A DNA stretch of 64,000 bases from Gammaproteobacteria bacterium (GCA_020849475.1 JADLGE010000010.1:1-64000), one strand, 5' to 3'; positions 44,776 through 53,880 are shown, counted from the stretch's first letter. Notes: generated by a model not told the origin, from the sequence alone. Numbers and translations: made by a program.

Positions 44776-46266
44776 TCAGGCGGCGTTGCGCTGCTGCTCA
44801 TCACGCGCGCTGCCGGCCTTGGCGAATTCCATCACGCCATCCTCGAGCGGTGCCTCACGGATGGTCTTCTTGTCGAGCGTGTAGTTCTGGGTGTTGCGCC
44901 ACGGGTCGCGGTCGCCCTGCTTGGGAAACAGGTGCAGCGCGCGGCGCATGTAGCCGGGCGAGAAGTCCTCGATCATGGGATGGGGCGGCATGTTGCAATC
45001 TGACGGTCGCAGGCGTGGCGTGGCACTCACGCAGCCGAGTTCGGTCATGCGGTTGACCAAGCGACACACGTATTCGGCGACGAGTTCCGAGCGCAAAGTC
45101 CACGAGGCGTTGATGTAGCCCAAGGTGTAGATGAGATTCGGCACGTCGGAAAACATCATGCCCTTGTACGACCAGGTGTCGGGGAAGGACACCGCGGCGC
45201 CATCGACCGTGAAATTGGCGCCGCCCAGGAGCTCCATGTCGAGACCGGTGGCGGTGACGATGATGTCGGCGGCCAGTGTCTGACCGGATTTCAAGCGAAT
45301 GCCGTCGCGCGTGAAGCATTCGATGTCGTCGGTCACCACGTCGGCGCGGCCGGCGCGCAGCACTTTGAACAAATCCGCGTCGGGCACCAGGCACAAGCGC
45401 TGATCCCAGGGCATGTAGCTCGGCGAGAAATGTTTGGCCACATCGAAATCGGGGCCGAGCTGCTTGCGCACCATGTTGATCAGACGCTCGCGCATTTTGT
45501 GCGGCTGCTTGCGCGTCTGCTGGTAGATGTAGCGCTGGAACCACACGTTCTTGGCGCGCGTGATGCGATAGGCGAGTTGTTCGGGCAGGACCGCGCGCAG
45601 GAAAGTCGCTATCGGATCCTTGGCCGGCAGGGACACCACATAAGTCGGTGATCGCTGCAGCATGGTGACCTTGGCCGCCTCACGCGCCATGGCCGGCACC
45701 AGCGTCATGGCGGTCGCGCCGCTGCCGATGATGACGACGCGCTTGCCGCGGTAGTCGAGATCCTGCGGCCAGTGCTGCGGGTGCACGAGCGGTCCGGCAA
45801 ATTCTTCACGGCCGGCGAAGCTCGGCGTGTGGCCGTGGGCATAGGTGTAATAGCCGCTGCACATCAGGAGCACATTGCACGACAGGCTGACTTGCGCGCC
45901 GCCGTGCTCGCACTCCAGGGTCCAGCGTCCGTCCGCGCTCGACCATGCTGCATTTTTCATGCGGTGGCCGAAGCGAATCAGTTTATCGATGCCGCGCTCG
46001 CGCGCCGCGTCCTGCACGTAGGAAAGGATCGACGGCCCGTCGGCGATGGCTTTCGGTTCCAGCCACGGCTTGGAGTCATAGCCCATGGTGTACATGTCGC
46101 TGTCGGAGCGGATGCCCGGGTATCGGAACAGATCCCAGGTGCCGCCTATCGCGTCGCGCGCTTCGAGCAGCGCGAAGCGCTTGCCCGGACAGTGGTCCTG
46201 CAAGCGCCGCGCGGCGCCGATGCCGGACAGGCCGGCTCCGACGATGATGACATCGAAATGATCCAT
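44776..46266 (-). CDS. EthA-like Baeyer-Villiger flavin monooxygenase
   Basis: A 496-residue FAD/NADPH monooxygenase. The dinucleotide motifs are VGAGLSGIGAA and IIGSGATAMTL, the fingerprint is FAGPLVHPQHW (FxGxxxHxxxW), and GGTWDLFRYPGIRSDSDMYT is typical of the EthA/acetone-type branch. It converts ketones to esters or lactones and may also oxidise sulfur compounds. It lies downstream of a larger Baeyer-Villiger gene on the same strand (30-base gap spanning a small tandem repeat), so both are likely co-expressed. Confidence 0.92.
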   Translation of the reverse strand: MDHFDVIIVGAGLSGIGAARRLQDHCPGKRFALLEARDAIGGTWDLFRYPGIRSDSDMYTMGYDSKPWLEPKAIADGPSILSYVQDAARERGIDKLIRFGHRMKNAAWSSADGRWTLECEHGGAQVSLSCNVLLMCSGYYTYAHGHTPSFAGREEFAGPLVHPQHWPQDLDYRGKRVVIIGSGATAMTLVPAMAREAAKVTMLQRSPTYVVSLPAKDPIATFLRAVLPEQLAYRITRAKNVWFQRYIYQQTRKQPHKMRERLINMVRKQLGPDFDVAKHFSPSYMPWDQRLCLVPDADLFKVLRAGRADVVTDDIECFTRDGIRLKSGQTLAADIIVTATGLDMELLGGANFTVDGAAVSFPDTWSYKGMMFSDVPNLIYTLGYINASWTLRSELVAEYVCRLVNRMTELGCVSATPRLRPSDCNMPPHPMIEDFSPGYMRRALHLFPKQGDRDPWRNTQNYTLDKKTIREAPLEDGVMEFAKAGSARDEQQRNAA

Positions 46267-46276
46267 GGGCTTGCCC

Positions 46277-46310
46277 TTAGCTTAGCTTAGCTCAGCTCAA
46301 CTCAATTCAA
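46277..46310. repeat. pentanucleotide tandem repeat
   Basis: Seven decaying copies of a 5-base unit run TTAGC, TTAGC, TTAGC, TCAGC, TCAAC, TCAAT, TCAA. The tract spans the stop codon of the upstream monooxygenase gene and the gap before the EthA-like gene. Confidence 0.7.
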
Positions 46311-48135
46311 GACCGTCGAGACGGTCATCCTTGCGCCAGCGTTCGAGCATCGCATAGAACTGCGCGGCGCCCTCGTACTGCTCTTCGAAAAAGCCGCGCG
46401 ACTTGCCGTCACCGACCTTGCCCTCGGCGTTGTAATAGCCGGGCGTGCACTTGGCGAGGTAATCGGCCATGAAGTTGGGCTTGTGCACGATGTCCTGCCA
46501 CTCGTCCTCGGCCTTCAAGGACGTTTCCAGCACTTGCTTGCCACGCGCCTTCAGTTCTTTGAGGAGATAGGCGATGTGCGTCGCCTGGCGGTCGAGCATG
46601 TAGGTGAAATTGGGTGCAAGACCGGTCTGGGTCAGGCCCATGTGATAGCAGTTCGGGAAACCATGGGCGTGAAAGCCATGGAAAGTGCGCAGGCCGTTCT
46701 TCCAGTAGTCGGACAGTGACTCACCGGTCTTGCCGTAGACCTCGAACTCCGAACGCCGCGTGTACGCGGTGCCGACTTCGAAGCCGGTGGCGAAGATCAG
46801 GCAATCGACTTCGTATTCGACGCCGTTCACCACCACGCCCTTCTCGGTCACACGCTCGACGCCTTTGCCTTCGGTATCGACCAGGGTGACGTTGTCGCGG
46901 TTGAAAGTCGGCAGGAATTCATCGTTGAAGGTCGGGCGCTTGCACCACTGGCGATACCAAGGCTTCAGTTTTTCCGCGACTTCCGCCTTGGTGACCGACT
47001 TGGCGACGCGATCACGGATGTAGTTCATCTTCTGGTAGTCGGCGATTTCGCCCATGAAGGCGATGTCTTCCGCCGTCATGCCCGCGCTCGGGCTGACCGA
47101 CATGAGCTTCGACAGGGCCTTGAACAAGTCCGTCCAGCGGTCGCCCACCATGTCCTCTTCCTGCGGAATGCCGGACAGGATGGAAACGAAATTCTCGTTG
47201 CGCTCGGCATGCCAGCCGGGTTGCAGGGACTTCGCCCAGTTCGGATCGGTCGGGCGATTGCCGCGCTCGTCGATGGCCGACGGCGTGCGCTGGAACACCG
47301 TCAGGTGCTTGGCATCCCGGGCCAGGTAGGGCACGCATTGGATGGCGGTCGCGCCGGTGCCGATGATGCCGACGCGCTTGTCGGCGAGCTTGGTCATGCC
47401 GCCCGACGAGCTGCCACCGCAGTAGTCGTAATCCCAGCGGCTGGTGTGGAAGGTGTGGCCTTTGAATTTCTCGATGCCGGGGATGCCCGGCAGCTTGGGC
47501 CGGTTGAGCGGGCCGCTGGACATGATCACATGGCGCGCCTTGAACAGGTCGCCGCGGTCGGTCGACACATGCCAGCGCTTGTCACCCTCCACCCAGCGCA
47601 CGGTGCGCACCTGGGTCTGGAAGCACGTACGTGGATAGAGATCGAAATGCCGGCCGATGCGCCGCGCGTGTTCGAGGATCTCCGGCGCGTAGGAGTATTT
47701 CTCCTTGGGGATGTAGTTGGTCTCTTCCAGCAGCGGCAGGTAGACATAGGCCTCGATGTCGCACTGCGCACCGGGGTAACGGTTCCAGTACCAGGTGCCA
47801 CCGAAGTCACCGGCCTTCTCGATGATGCGGAAATCGTCGAAACCCGCCTCTTTCAAACGCGCCGCGGCGAGCTGACCGCCGAAGCCGCCGCCGACGATGA
47901 GGACGTGGATGCTGGCGCTTATCGGTTCACGCACCAGCACCTGGTCGATGTAGGGGTCGTCGTTGAATTTTTCGAGGTCGCCAGTGATCTCACGGTACTG
48001 GTCGTTGCCCTCGGAGCGCAGACGCCGTTCACGTTCGTCGGCGTACTTGCTGCGCAGTTGGAGCGGGTCGAAGCCCAGTTCCTGCGGTGTCGGAATGCGA
48101 AATTGCGCGGCCTGCGCCTCGGGACTGGTGGCCAT
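46297..48135 (-). CDS. Baeyer-Villiger flavin monooxygenase (phenylacetone/cyclododecanone-type)
   Basis: A 612-residue enzyme; ATG 48135 follows GGGGAG. After an N-terminal extension of about 75 residues come the FAD motif [31 protein letters not shown], the fingerprint [13 protein letters not shown] (FxGxxxHxxxWD) and the NADPH motif [10 protein letters not shown]. The N-terminal extension and the WD ending of the fingerprint are typical of the longer group that includes steroid and cyclic-ketone monooxygenases. It is the first gene of a pair with the EthA-like enzyme. Likely substrates are bulky or cyclic ketones. Confidence 0.94.
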   Translation of the reverse strand: MATSPEAQAAQFRIPTPQELGFDPLQLRSKYADERERRLRSEGNDQYREITGDLEKFNDDPYIDQVLVREPISASIHVLIVGGGFGGQLAAARLKEAGFDDFRIIEKAGDFGGTWYWNRYPGAQCDIEAYVYLPLLEETNYIPKEKYSYAPEILEHARRIGRHFDLYPRTCFQTQVRTVRWVEGDKRWHVSTDRGDLFKARHVIMSSGPLNRPKLPGIPGIEKFKGHTFHTSRWDYDYCGGSSSGGMTKLADKRVGIIGTGATAIQCVPYLARDAKHLTVFQRTPSAIDERGNRPTDPNWAKSLQPGWHAERNENFVSILSGIPQEEDMVGDRWTDLFKALSKLMSVSPSAGMTAEDIAFMGEIADYQKMNYIRDRVAKSVTKAEVAEKLKPWYRQWCKRPTFNDEFLPTFNRDNVTLVDTEGKGVERVTEKGVVVNGVEYEVDCLIFATGFEVGTAYTRRSEFEVYGKTGESLSDYWKNGLRTFHGFHAHGFPNCYHMGLTQTGLAPNFTYMLDRQATHIAYLLKELKARGKQVLETSLKAEDEWQDIVHKPNFMADYLAKCTPGYYNAEGKVGDGKSRGFFEEQYEGAAQFYAMLERWRKDDRLDGLELS

Positions 48136-48260
48136 GATTGAATCTCCCCTGCGTTACGTGGTTGATCGGTTGCGGCCACTGTATTACGAGCGCCGAGCGC
48201 GGCGCCACCCCCGCAAGTGCAGCAAAATACGCGCACTTGCCGAGGATTTGACGCCAGGCT

Positions 48261-48662
48261 TCAGTCGCGCAGACGGGCGGTGACGCGGATCTCCACCAGC
48301 CCGCCCGGGATCGCCAGTTCGGTGATGCCGATGGCGGTCCAGGCCGGGTAGGGCTCCTTGATGTAGTTGTCCTTGACCGCCATGAAGGCGCCGAGGTTGG
48401 CCTGCAGGCCGACATGGAAGGTGGTCATTTCCGTGATGTTGGCGAAGCTCGCGCCGGCCGCTTCCAGCACCTCGGCGAGATTCTCGAACGCCTGGGTGAA
48501 CTGCGTGGTGGGGTCGGACGACACGCTGCCATCGGCCAGCTTGATGCCGATGACGCCGGAACAGCGCAGATGCTTGCCGTCGATGACGGCGGGCGCGAAA
48601 TGGTAGTTGTCGTAGAAGCCCTGCTGGGACGGCGGAATGACGCGTTTGCTCGATTTGCTCAT
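48261..48662 (-). CDS. RidA/YjgF-family protein
   Basis: A 133-residue member of the reactive-intermediate deaminase family. The RidA core is visible in NYHFAPAVIDGKHLRCSGVIG, VLEAAGASFANITEMTTF and the C-terminal VEIRVTARL with its conserved Arg. Classical RidA hydrolyses 2-iminobutanoate, but many relatives have other roles in degradation operons. ATG 48662 is preferred; an open upstream frame crosses the BIME at 48732-48799 and is not coding. Confidence 0.88.
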   Translation of the reverse strand: MSKSSKRVIPPSQQGFYDNYHFAPAVIDGKHLRCSGVIGIKLADGSVSSDPTTQFTQAFENLAEVLEAAGASFANITEMTTFHVGLQANLGAFMAVKDNYIKEPYPAWTAIGITELAIPGGLVEIRVTARLRD

Positions 48663-48731
48663 GGGGTGTGCCTCTGTGGGTCGATGGGAATGACATCCGG
48701 ATTGTATGGCGCATTTCCGTCGCATTTGTCG

Positions 48732-48749
48732 GTCAGACTTCAGTCTGAC
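48732..48749 (+). repeat. REP palindrome 10 (GTCAGAC-stem, first of a pair)
   Basis: Arms GTCAGAC/GTCTGAC with loop TTCA. Together with 48777-48799 it forms a BIME-like pair; the 27-base spacer begins ATTGAAACCGGTGCC, like the spacer of the 30163-30247 pair in spite of the different stem. Confidence 0.85.
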
Positions 48750-48776
48750 ATTGAAACCGGTGCCGGCGACTCGAAT

Positions 48777-48799
48777 GTCAGACTTCAGTCTGACCCACA
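48777..48799 (-). repeat. REP palindrome 11 (GTCAGAC-stem, second of a pair)
   Basis: Arms GTCAGAC/GTCTGAC with loop TTCA and tail CCACA, inverted relative to the head of 48732-48749. It lies 14 bases after the miaE stop. Confidence 0.85.
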
Positions 48800-48812
48800 A
48801 GGCGTCACCGAT

Positions 48813-49544
48813 TCATTCGCCGCCGACGCCGCTATGCATACGCGGCCCCGGCGCTTGGGCGGCCATGATGGCGGCCTCGGCGTCGAGCATCTCGGACCAG
48901 CGCGCCTGCCACTGGCCGTCATCGACCAGCATGCCGGCGAGATGCAGGAAGACCTTGTAGTGGCTGAGCTCCGAACCGTGCAGGCTCAAGAAAAATTCCG
49001 CCAGTTCTCGATCCTCGGCACAGCGCGCCAAAAGCTCGAAGCGCTCGCAGGAACGGGCTTCGATCAAGGCTGACACCAGCAGGCGATCGAGCAACTCACG
49101 GGCGCCCTCGCCGCGCCGCACCAGGCCATGCAGCGCGCTGGCGTAGACATTGCGATGCACACGCGGCAGCGTGCCGCCGCGCGACGCCAGCAGGCGACTC
49201 ACGGCATGTAAGTGCACCGACTCATCACGCGCGACCGCCGCCAGGATGCTGACCCAGGCGTCGGGACACACCGCGCCCGGCCAGCGATTGACCAGTTCCA
49301 GCGCGTTGCTGGCCGCCTTGCGTTCGAGATGCGCGTGATCGCCGAGCAAGGCCCGCGGCTCGGTCAACACTTCGTTCACCCACTGCTCGGGGGTGTGATA
49401 GCGAAGCGGCAATGCCTCGTGGCTGGCGGTGGGCGCGTTCAATGGCGGTTCCGGTTGGCGTGCTGGTCGGCAGGATAACGATTCGGCGCTGCGTGCGCAG
49501 CTAATGCCAAAGCGGAATTGTGCGGCGACGCGCTTCAGTGTCAT
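48813..49544 (-). CDS. miaE: tRNA-(ms2io6A37) hydroxylase-like di-iron protein
   Basis: The frame gives 243 residues; the MiaE-like part starts near residue 47 (LRYHTPEQWVNEVL). Di-iron ligands can be traced in HAHLERKAAS, ARDESVHLHAV, LIEARSCERFELL and GSELSHYKVFL. MiaE hydroxylates 2-methylthio-N6-isopentenyl-adenosine 37 of tRNA. ATG 49544 has no clear RBS and the first 45 residues look non-conserved, so the true start may be later (TTG near 49410). The gene is divergent from the SnoaL-like gene. Confidence 0.82.
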   Translation of the reverse strand: MTLKRVAAQFRFGISCARSAESLSCRPARQPEPPLNAPTASHEALPLRYHTPEQWVNEVLTEPRALLGDHAHLERKAASNALELVNRWPGAVCPDAWVSILAAVARDESVHLHAVSRLLASRGGTLPRVHRNVYASALHGLVRRGEGARELLDRLLVSALIEARSCERFELLARCAEDRELAEFFLSLHGSELSHYKVFLHLAGMLVDDGQWQARWSEMLDAEAAIMAAQAPGPRMHSGVGGE

Positions 49545-49582
49545 ATGAACCGCAACCAGTCATACACCCAGAGGAGCGCCCC

Positions 49583-50017
49583 ATGGATCTCGCCGCACTT
49601 GAAGCCCGCATCACGCGTCTCGAAGACATCGAGGCCATCAAGAAACTGAAAGCCATCTACTGCGACATCTGCGACGACATGCACAACCCCGATCGCATCG
49701 GTGCGCTGTTCGCGCCGGACGGCATCTGGGAAAGCCCGGACTTCGGCAAGGCTGTCGGACCGCAGGCGGTGCGCGAGCTGTTCCAGAATTTCCAGAAGAT
49801 GTTCAGCTTCTCACAGCACAACATCATGAACCCGATCATCGACGTCGACGGCAACCGCGCCACCGCGCAGTGGTATATCGCCGGCCCCTGGGATCAGACC
49901 GAGGGCGATCGCAAAACCTGGATGACGCTGCGTTACAACGACGACTACTTAAAGATCAACGGTGAGTGGAAATACCAGCACCTGCGCGTGGTGCTGCGCA
50001 TGCTTGAGGATCGTTGA
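49583..50017 (+). CDS. SnoaL-like (NTF2-fold) protein
   Basis: A 144-residue protein from ATG 49583, with GAGGAG upstream. The sequence AIKKLKAIYCDICDDMHNPD, FAPDGIWESPDFG and TAQWYIAGPW is typical of SnoaL_4/ring-hydroxylating-like NTF2-fold proteins, which act as isomerases, dehydratases or ligand-binding subunits. It is a single gene; the REP and hairpin after it separate it from the convergent cupin gene. The ligand is unknown. Confidence 0.85.
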   Translation: MDLAALEARITRLEDIEAIKKLKAIYCDICDDMHNPDRIGALFAPDGIWESPDFGKAVGPQAVRELFQNFQKMFSFSQHNIMNPIIDVDGNRATAQWYIAGPWDQTEGDRKTWMTLRYNDDYLKINGEWKYQHLRVVLRMLEDR

Positions 50018-50038
50018 GGGCGGTGGCGCGCCTTCAAT

Positions 50039-50061
50039 GTGCGAATGAATTCGCACCTACA
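50039..50061 (-). repeat. REP palindrome 12
   Basis: Arms GTGCGAA/TTCGCAC, loop TGAA, tail CTACA (GTAG head on the minus strand). The flank on the other side (50022-50038) matches the conserved tail beside palindromes 6 and 14. Confidence 0.88.
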
Positions 50062-50094
50062 GGGGACACTCCGCCTCGATGACGGAGTGTTCCC
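50062..50094. terminator. hairpin between convergent genes
   Basis: Stem GGGGACACTCCG/CGGAGTGTTCCC (12 pairs, one G-T) with a nine-base loop, immediately next to a REP palindrome. There is no T-run, so a bidirectional transcript end is only likely. Confidence 0.55.
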
Positions 50095-50099
50095 TGCGC

Positions 50100-50552
50100 T
50101 CACACCTCGACCTTCACATCGTGCCGTGCCAGCACGTCGAGCAGCAGGGGAATGTCTTCCGGCCGCGGCGCGCGATGGGCGACTTCGCGGTCGACGCCGA
50201 CGAACATCTGGGTCGAGCGGCTGCCCTTGCCGGTCATCTCCAGCATGCGTGAGCCGTCCTGCTTGATCTGAAAGCCGTGGGGCGTGCCGGCCGGCAGATG
50301 GAACATGGTGCCGGGCACGGCCTTGACGGTCTGATCGAGAAAACTGAATTCCACTTCGCCCGACAGCACGAAGAAGCATTCGTCCCAGGGGTGGGAATGG
50401 AGCGGCGGTCCCGAACCGGCATTGCCTTCCTGCAGCGTCACCTCGTAGCCGTTGGTGGCATCGGCCGAGGCCAGCACGGTGACGTCGACGCCGACCACGG
50501 AGAGGGGTTTGGGATAGGTATCGGGGCTGAGAACGTAGGCGGTGGCGCTCAT
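50100..50552 (-). CDS. Cupin-domain protein
   Basis: A 150-residue single cupin from ATG 50552. Motif 1 appears as GPPLHSHPWDECFFVLSGEV (metal ligands His, His, Glu) and motif 2 as FHLPAGTPHGFQI (His). Small cupins serve as dioxygenases, isomerases or sensors; nothing specific distinguishes this one. It is flanked by REP palindromes on both sides. Confidence 0.88.
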   Translation of the reverse strand: MSATAYVLSPDTYPKPLSVVGVDVTVLASADATNGYEVTLQEGNAGSGPPLHSHPWDECFFVLSGEVEFSFLDQTVKAVPGTMFHLPAGTPHGFQIKQDGSRMLEMTGKGSRSTQMFVGVDREVAHRAPRPEDIPLLLDVLARHDVKVEV

Positions 50553-50584
50553 CGGGTGCTCCGGTTTAGGGTTTGAGGATTCAT

Positions 50585-50612
50585 TGTAGGTCCGATTGAA
50601 TTCGGACCTACA
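50585..50612. repeat. REP palindrome 13 (GTCCGA-stem type)
   Basis: Stem TGTAGGTCCGAT/TTCGGACCTACA with loop TGAA and one T-T mismatch, in the divergent spacer of the cupin and HD-GYP-like genes. Confidence 0.85.
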
Positions 50613-50670
50613 GTCCGCGCCGCCGCGGACGACATACAGGCATGACTTCGGCCTTTTGTGCAGCGCCACC

Positions 50671-51801
50671 ATGACCGGCGCACCGACCTATATCCAGATT
50701 CGTCCGGTGGAACTGCCGCTGGGCGAGCCTCTGCCCTGGGACCTCGTCGACAAGCGCGGCGTGCTGGTGCTGCGCCATGGCTCCGTGCTGACCCAGGACC
50801 AACAGGTCGAACGGCTGCTTGAGCGGCGCGTGTGTCGCGAACGCACCGAGGCCGATCTCGAAGCGACGCTGACACCGGCCAGACTGTCGGTGTTCGAACA
50901 ATTGTCCGGCATAAGGACCGATCTTCACGCCGGCCTCGAAAGCCTGGCCAAGGCGCCGAGCGGCGCCGCGCTGGCGCCGGTGCTGGCCGTCGCCTCGCAT
51001 CTGCGCCAACTTGCCGGCCGCCATTCCGACGCCCTGCTCGGCGCCCTGATGCTCGAGCATGCCGCCTATACCGAGATTCACCCGCTGCTGGTGGCGGTCA
51101 TCAGCGACATGCTGGCGCGCCGTGCGGCGCTCGAAGAAGAAGTGCGTCATGCCCTGTGCTGCGCGGCCTTGACCGGCAACCTTGGCATGCTGGATCTGCA
51201 GGACACGCTGTCCCGGCAACAGGCGCCGCTCGACGAGGCGCAACGCCGCGCGGTGCGCGACCATCCGGAGCAGGGCTTCGAGATCCTGCGCAGCGCCGGC
51301 GTGAACGACCCGCTGTGGCTCGGCATGGTGCTCAATCACCACGCGCGCAGCGATGGCAGCGGTTATCCGCCGGGCCGCGTCTCGGCGCGGATTGAACAAC
51401 TGACATCGATCATCGCACTGGCCGACAACTACGCCGCGATGGTGCTGCCGCGCGCCTATCGCGAAGGCCTGCACGCACAGCAGGCGGTGCGTGAGATTTT
51501 CGTGCAGCGACGCCTCAAGGTCGGCAGTGAGTTGGTGCAGCAGTTCGTCAAGGAACTCGGCATCTATCCGCCCGGTACCTTCGTGAGCATGAAGAACGGC
51601 GACCTTGGCCTCGTCATCCGCCGTGGCGAACATGCCGCCAACGCGCCGGTGGTGAGCTGCTTTGCCAACGCCGAGGGCGTGCCCTATGCCTCACCGCTGT
51701 TTCACGATACCGGCGAGGCCGGCGCCACCGTCATCGCCGGCATCGCACCGCAGTCTGAACTACCGGTGCCGCTGGTGCGGCTGTGGGGGTTGACGCGCTA
51801 G
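50671..51801 (+). CDS. Degenerate HD-GYP-family protein
   Basis: A 376-residue protein from ATG 50671. The second half matches the HD-GYP layout: RRAVRDHPEQGFEIL, LNHHARSDGSGYP (GYP intact) and IIALADNYAAM. The HD pair itself is missing: the spot normally read as LLHDIGK is LTGNLGM. Metal coordination for c-di-GMP hydrolysis is therefore doubtful, so it may be a c-di-GMP binding or scaffolding protein. The N-terminal 150 residues lack a recognised domain. The RBS is weak. The hairpin at 51828-51859 ends the transcript. Confidence 0.75.
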   Translation: MTGAPTYIQIRPVELPLGEPLPWDLVDKRGVLVLRHGSVLTQDQQVERLLERRVCRERTEADLEATLTPARLSVFEQLSGIRTDLHAGLESLAKAPSGAALAPVLAVASHLRQLAGRHSDALLGALMLEHAAYTEIHPLLVAVISDMLARRAALEEEVRHALCCAALTGNLGMLDLQDTLSRQQAPLDEAQRRAVRDHPEQGFEILRSAGVNDPLWLGMVLNHHARSDGSGYPPGRVSARIEQLTSIIALADNYAAMVLPRAYREGLHAQQAVREIFVQRRLKVGSELVQQFVKELGIYPPGTFVSMKNGDLGLVIRRGEHAANAPVVSCFANAEGVPYASPLFHDTGEAGATVIAGIAPQSELPVPLVRLWGLTR

Positions 51802-51827
51802 CAAGGGTTCATCGCGTGAGACAGCCG

Positions 51828-51859
51828 AAAAAAAGCCGCCTCGATGGGCGGCTTTCTTT
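51828..51859. terminator. bidirectional intrinsic terminator
   Basis: Stem AAAGCCGCC/GGCGGCTTT with a 6-base loop between convergent genes. Minus-strand reading gives seven T residues; plus-strand reading a shorter T-rich run. Confidence 0.85.
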
Positions 51860-51876
51860 GTTGCGGCAGACAGCGG

Positions 51877-52662
51877 CTACTGGCGCGCGGTGGTGCCACC
51901 GTCTATCGGCAAGATAGCGCCGTTCACATAGCTCGCCTCGTCGGAGGCCATGAACAGGCAACCATAGGCCATTTCCATCGGCGTGCCGGCGCGCTCCATG
52001 GGCGTCAGCCAGTTCGCTTCGTGCTGATCGTCGAAGATATTCATTACGTCGGCGATCATGGGCGTGTCGGTGTAGCCGGGGCATACGGCGTTGGCGCGTA
52101 TGCCCTGGTTGCCGTAGGAGTTGGCCATCGCGCGCACCAGGTTGATGACGCCGCCCTTGGCCGCGCAGTAGGTGTGGGCGGTCTTCATGCCGACCATGCC
52201 GGAGATGCTGGCGACCATGGTCAGGGAGCCCTTCTTGCGCGCCAGCATGTGCGGCAGCACGGCGTGACAAAGATAATAGGCGGCGTGCATGTTGATGCCG
52301 ACGACCTCCAGCCATTTGTCCGGCGGGGTGTTGGCGATGTCGTTCATGGAATTGGGGCTGGTGTGGCTCCAACTCCAGCCGACGCTCGCGCTGTGCACCA
52401 GGCAATCGACGCGGCCATAGGTCTTGATGGTTTCCTCGACCACGCGCGTGGCGTCTTCGTTCTTGGCCAGATCAGCCGACATCACCATGCCCTGGCCGCC
52501 CGCCGCCTTGACCTTGGCAAGCTGCTCTTCGAGTTGCCCCAAGCGCCGACCGCAGCCGATCACGGTCGCGCCCTCGCGCGCGAACAGTTCGAAACAGGCC
52601 GCGCCGATGCCTGAGCCCGAGCCGGTGATGATGGTGACCTTGTCCTGCATGCGTCCGGCCAT
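51877..52662 (-). CDS. Short-chain dehydrogenase/reductase
   Basis: A 261-residue SDR with the cofactor motif ITGSGSGIGAA, a Ser in VASISG, the catalytic YCAAK and the C-terminal YVNGAILPIDGGTTA, all as in classical FabG-like SDRs. It should reduce a ketone or oxidise an alcohol with NAD(P). It is the last gene of the minus-strand run with the biotin-dependent enzyme and thiolase (30-base gap), so it could handle a 3-hydroxyacyl-CoA or a related intermediate. Confidence 0.92.
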   Translation of the reverse strand: MAGRMQDKVTIITGSGSGIGAACFELFAREGATVIGCGRRLGQLEEQLAKVKAAGGQGMVMSADLAKNEDATRVVEETIKTYGRVDCLVHSASVGWSWSHTSPNSMNDIANTPPDKWLEVVGINMHAAYYLCHAVLPHMLARKKGSLTMVASISGMVGMKTAHTYCAAKGGVINLVRAMANSYGNQGIRANAVCPGYTDTPMIADVMNIFDDQHEANWLTPMERAGTPMEMAYGCLFMASDEASYVNGAILPIDGGTTARQ

Positions 52663-52692
52663 GAGCGTTCTCCCCTGAGTGGCGTTGCGTGA

Positions 52693-53880
52693 TTAGAGTC
52701 GTTCGATGAGCGTGGCATTGGCCATGCCGCCGCTTTCGCACATGGTGACGAGACCGTAACGGCCCTGGCGCGCCTCGAGCGCGCGCAACACATTCGCTAC
52801 CAGTCGCCCACCCGAGGCGCCGACCGGATGGCCGAGCGCGATGGCGCCGCCGAACACATTGAGCTTGTCAGGGTCCGCGCCGAGATCCTTTTCCCAGGCC
52901 AGCGGCACCGAGGCAAAGGCCTCGTTGACCTCGAACGCATCGATGGCGTCGATGGCAAGACTCGCGCGCTTCAGGAGCTTGCGCGTGGCGGGAATGATGG
53001 CGGTCAGCATCATCAAAGGATCGTCGCCCATGGTCGCGAAGTGCGTGATGGCGGCGCGCGGCTTTAAACCCAGGCTGTGGGCAAGCTGCTCTTCCATGAT
53101 GAGCATGGCGCTCGCGCCGTCGGTGACCTGGCTGGCATTGCCGGCTGTCACGCTCCAGCGAATTTCGGGATAGCGCGCCGCCATGGCGGCGTCTTCGAAG
53201 GCCGCTTTCAGACTCAAGAGTTTCTCGAGTGTGGAATCGGCGCGCACGCCCTCGTCCTTGCTGACACTCTTGCGGCCTTCGGCGCTCTCCACCTCGATCG
53301 GAATGATGTCCTGCGCGGCGCCGCTGTCGGCCGCGGCGCGCTGGTGTGAGCGCAAGGAGAAGGCATCCTGCGCTTCGCGCGAAATGCCCCAGCGCGCGGC
53401 GATGAGTTCCGCGGAAATGCCCTGGCGAATCATGCCGTCGGGGTAACGCGCATGGAAACGCGCGCCTTCGTTATCTTTGCCCATGCGGTTCACCTTCATG
53501 GGCACGAGACTCATCATCTCCACGCCGCCGGCGATCACGCAGTCATAGGCGCCGGCAATGACGCCCTGCGCGGCGAAATCCATGGCCTGCTGCGCCGAGC
53601 CGCACTTTCTGTCGAGCGTGACGGCGGGTATCGATTCGGGCAGACCGGCAGCGAGCACCGCCTGGCGACCGATGTTGCCCGACTGCTCGGCGACCTGGAT
53701 CACGCAGCCGGTGATGCAGTCTTCGATGAGCGCCGGATCGATGCCGCTGCGTTTGACCAGCGCTTCCAGCACCGCGGCATAGAGATTGACCGGGTGCAGG
53801 CTCGCCAGCGCACCGGTTTCGCGCGCTCGCCCGAAAGGCGAACGCACGATGTCGACGATGACCGCGCGACGCAGCTTCAT
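52693..53880 (-). CDS. Thiolase (acetyl-CoA C-acyltransferase)
   Basis: A 395-residue thiolase with the nucleophile in DRKCGSAQQAM, then NEAFASVPLAW, LGHPVGASGG and the second Cys in TMCESGGMANA. Active-site residues are intact. Its ATG overlaps the stop of the carboxyltransferase gene (ATGA), so it is translationally coupled to a biotin-dependent enzyme. That linkage suggests cleavage of a 3-oxoacyl-CoA made after carboxylation in one catabolic route. Confidence 0.94.
   Translation of the reverse strand: MKLRRAVIVDIVRSPFGRARETGALASLHPVNLYAAVLEALVKRSGIDPALIEDCITGCVIQVAEQSGNIGRQAVLAAGLPESIPAVTLDRKCGSAQQAMDFAAQGVIAGAYDCVIAGGVEMMSLVPMKVNRMGKDNEGARFHARYPDGMIRQGISAELIAARWGISREAQDAFSLRSHQRAAADSGAAQDIIPIEVESAEGRKSVSKDEGVRADSTLEKLLSLKAAFEDAAMAARYPEIRWSVTAGNASQVTDGASAMLIMEEQLAHSLGLKPRAAITHFATMGDDPLMMLTAIIPATRKLLKRASLAIDAIDAFEVNEAFASVPLAWEKDLGADPDKLNVFGGAIALGHPVGASGGRLVANVLRALEARQGRYGLVTMCESGGMANATLIERL

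Noticed and set aside
46297..48135. Steroid-specific monooxygenase assignment
   Set aside because: Sequence supports the Baeyer-Villiger class only; the substrate cannot be read from motifs.
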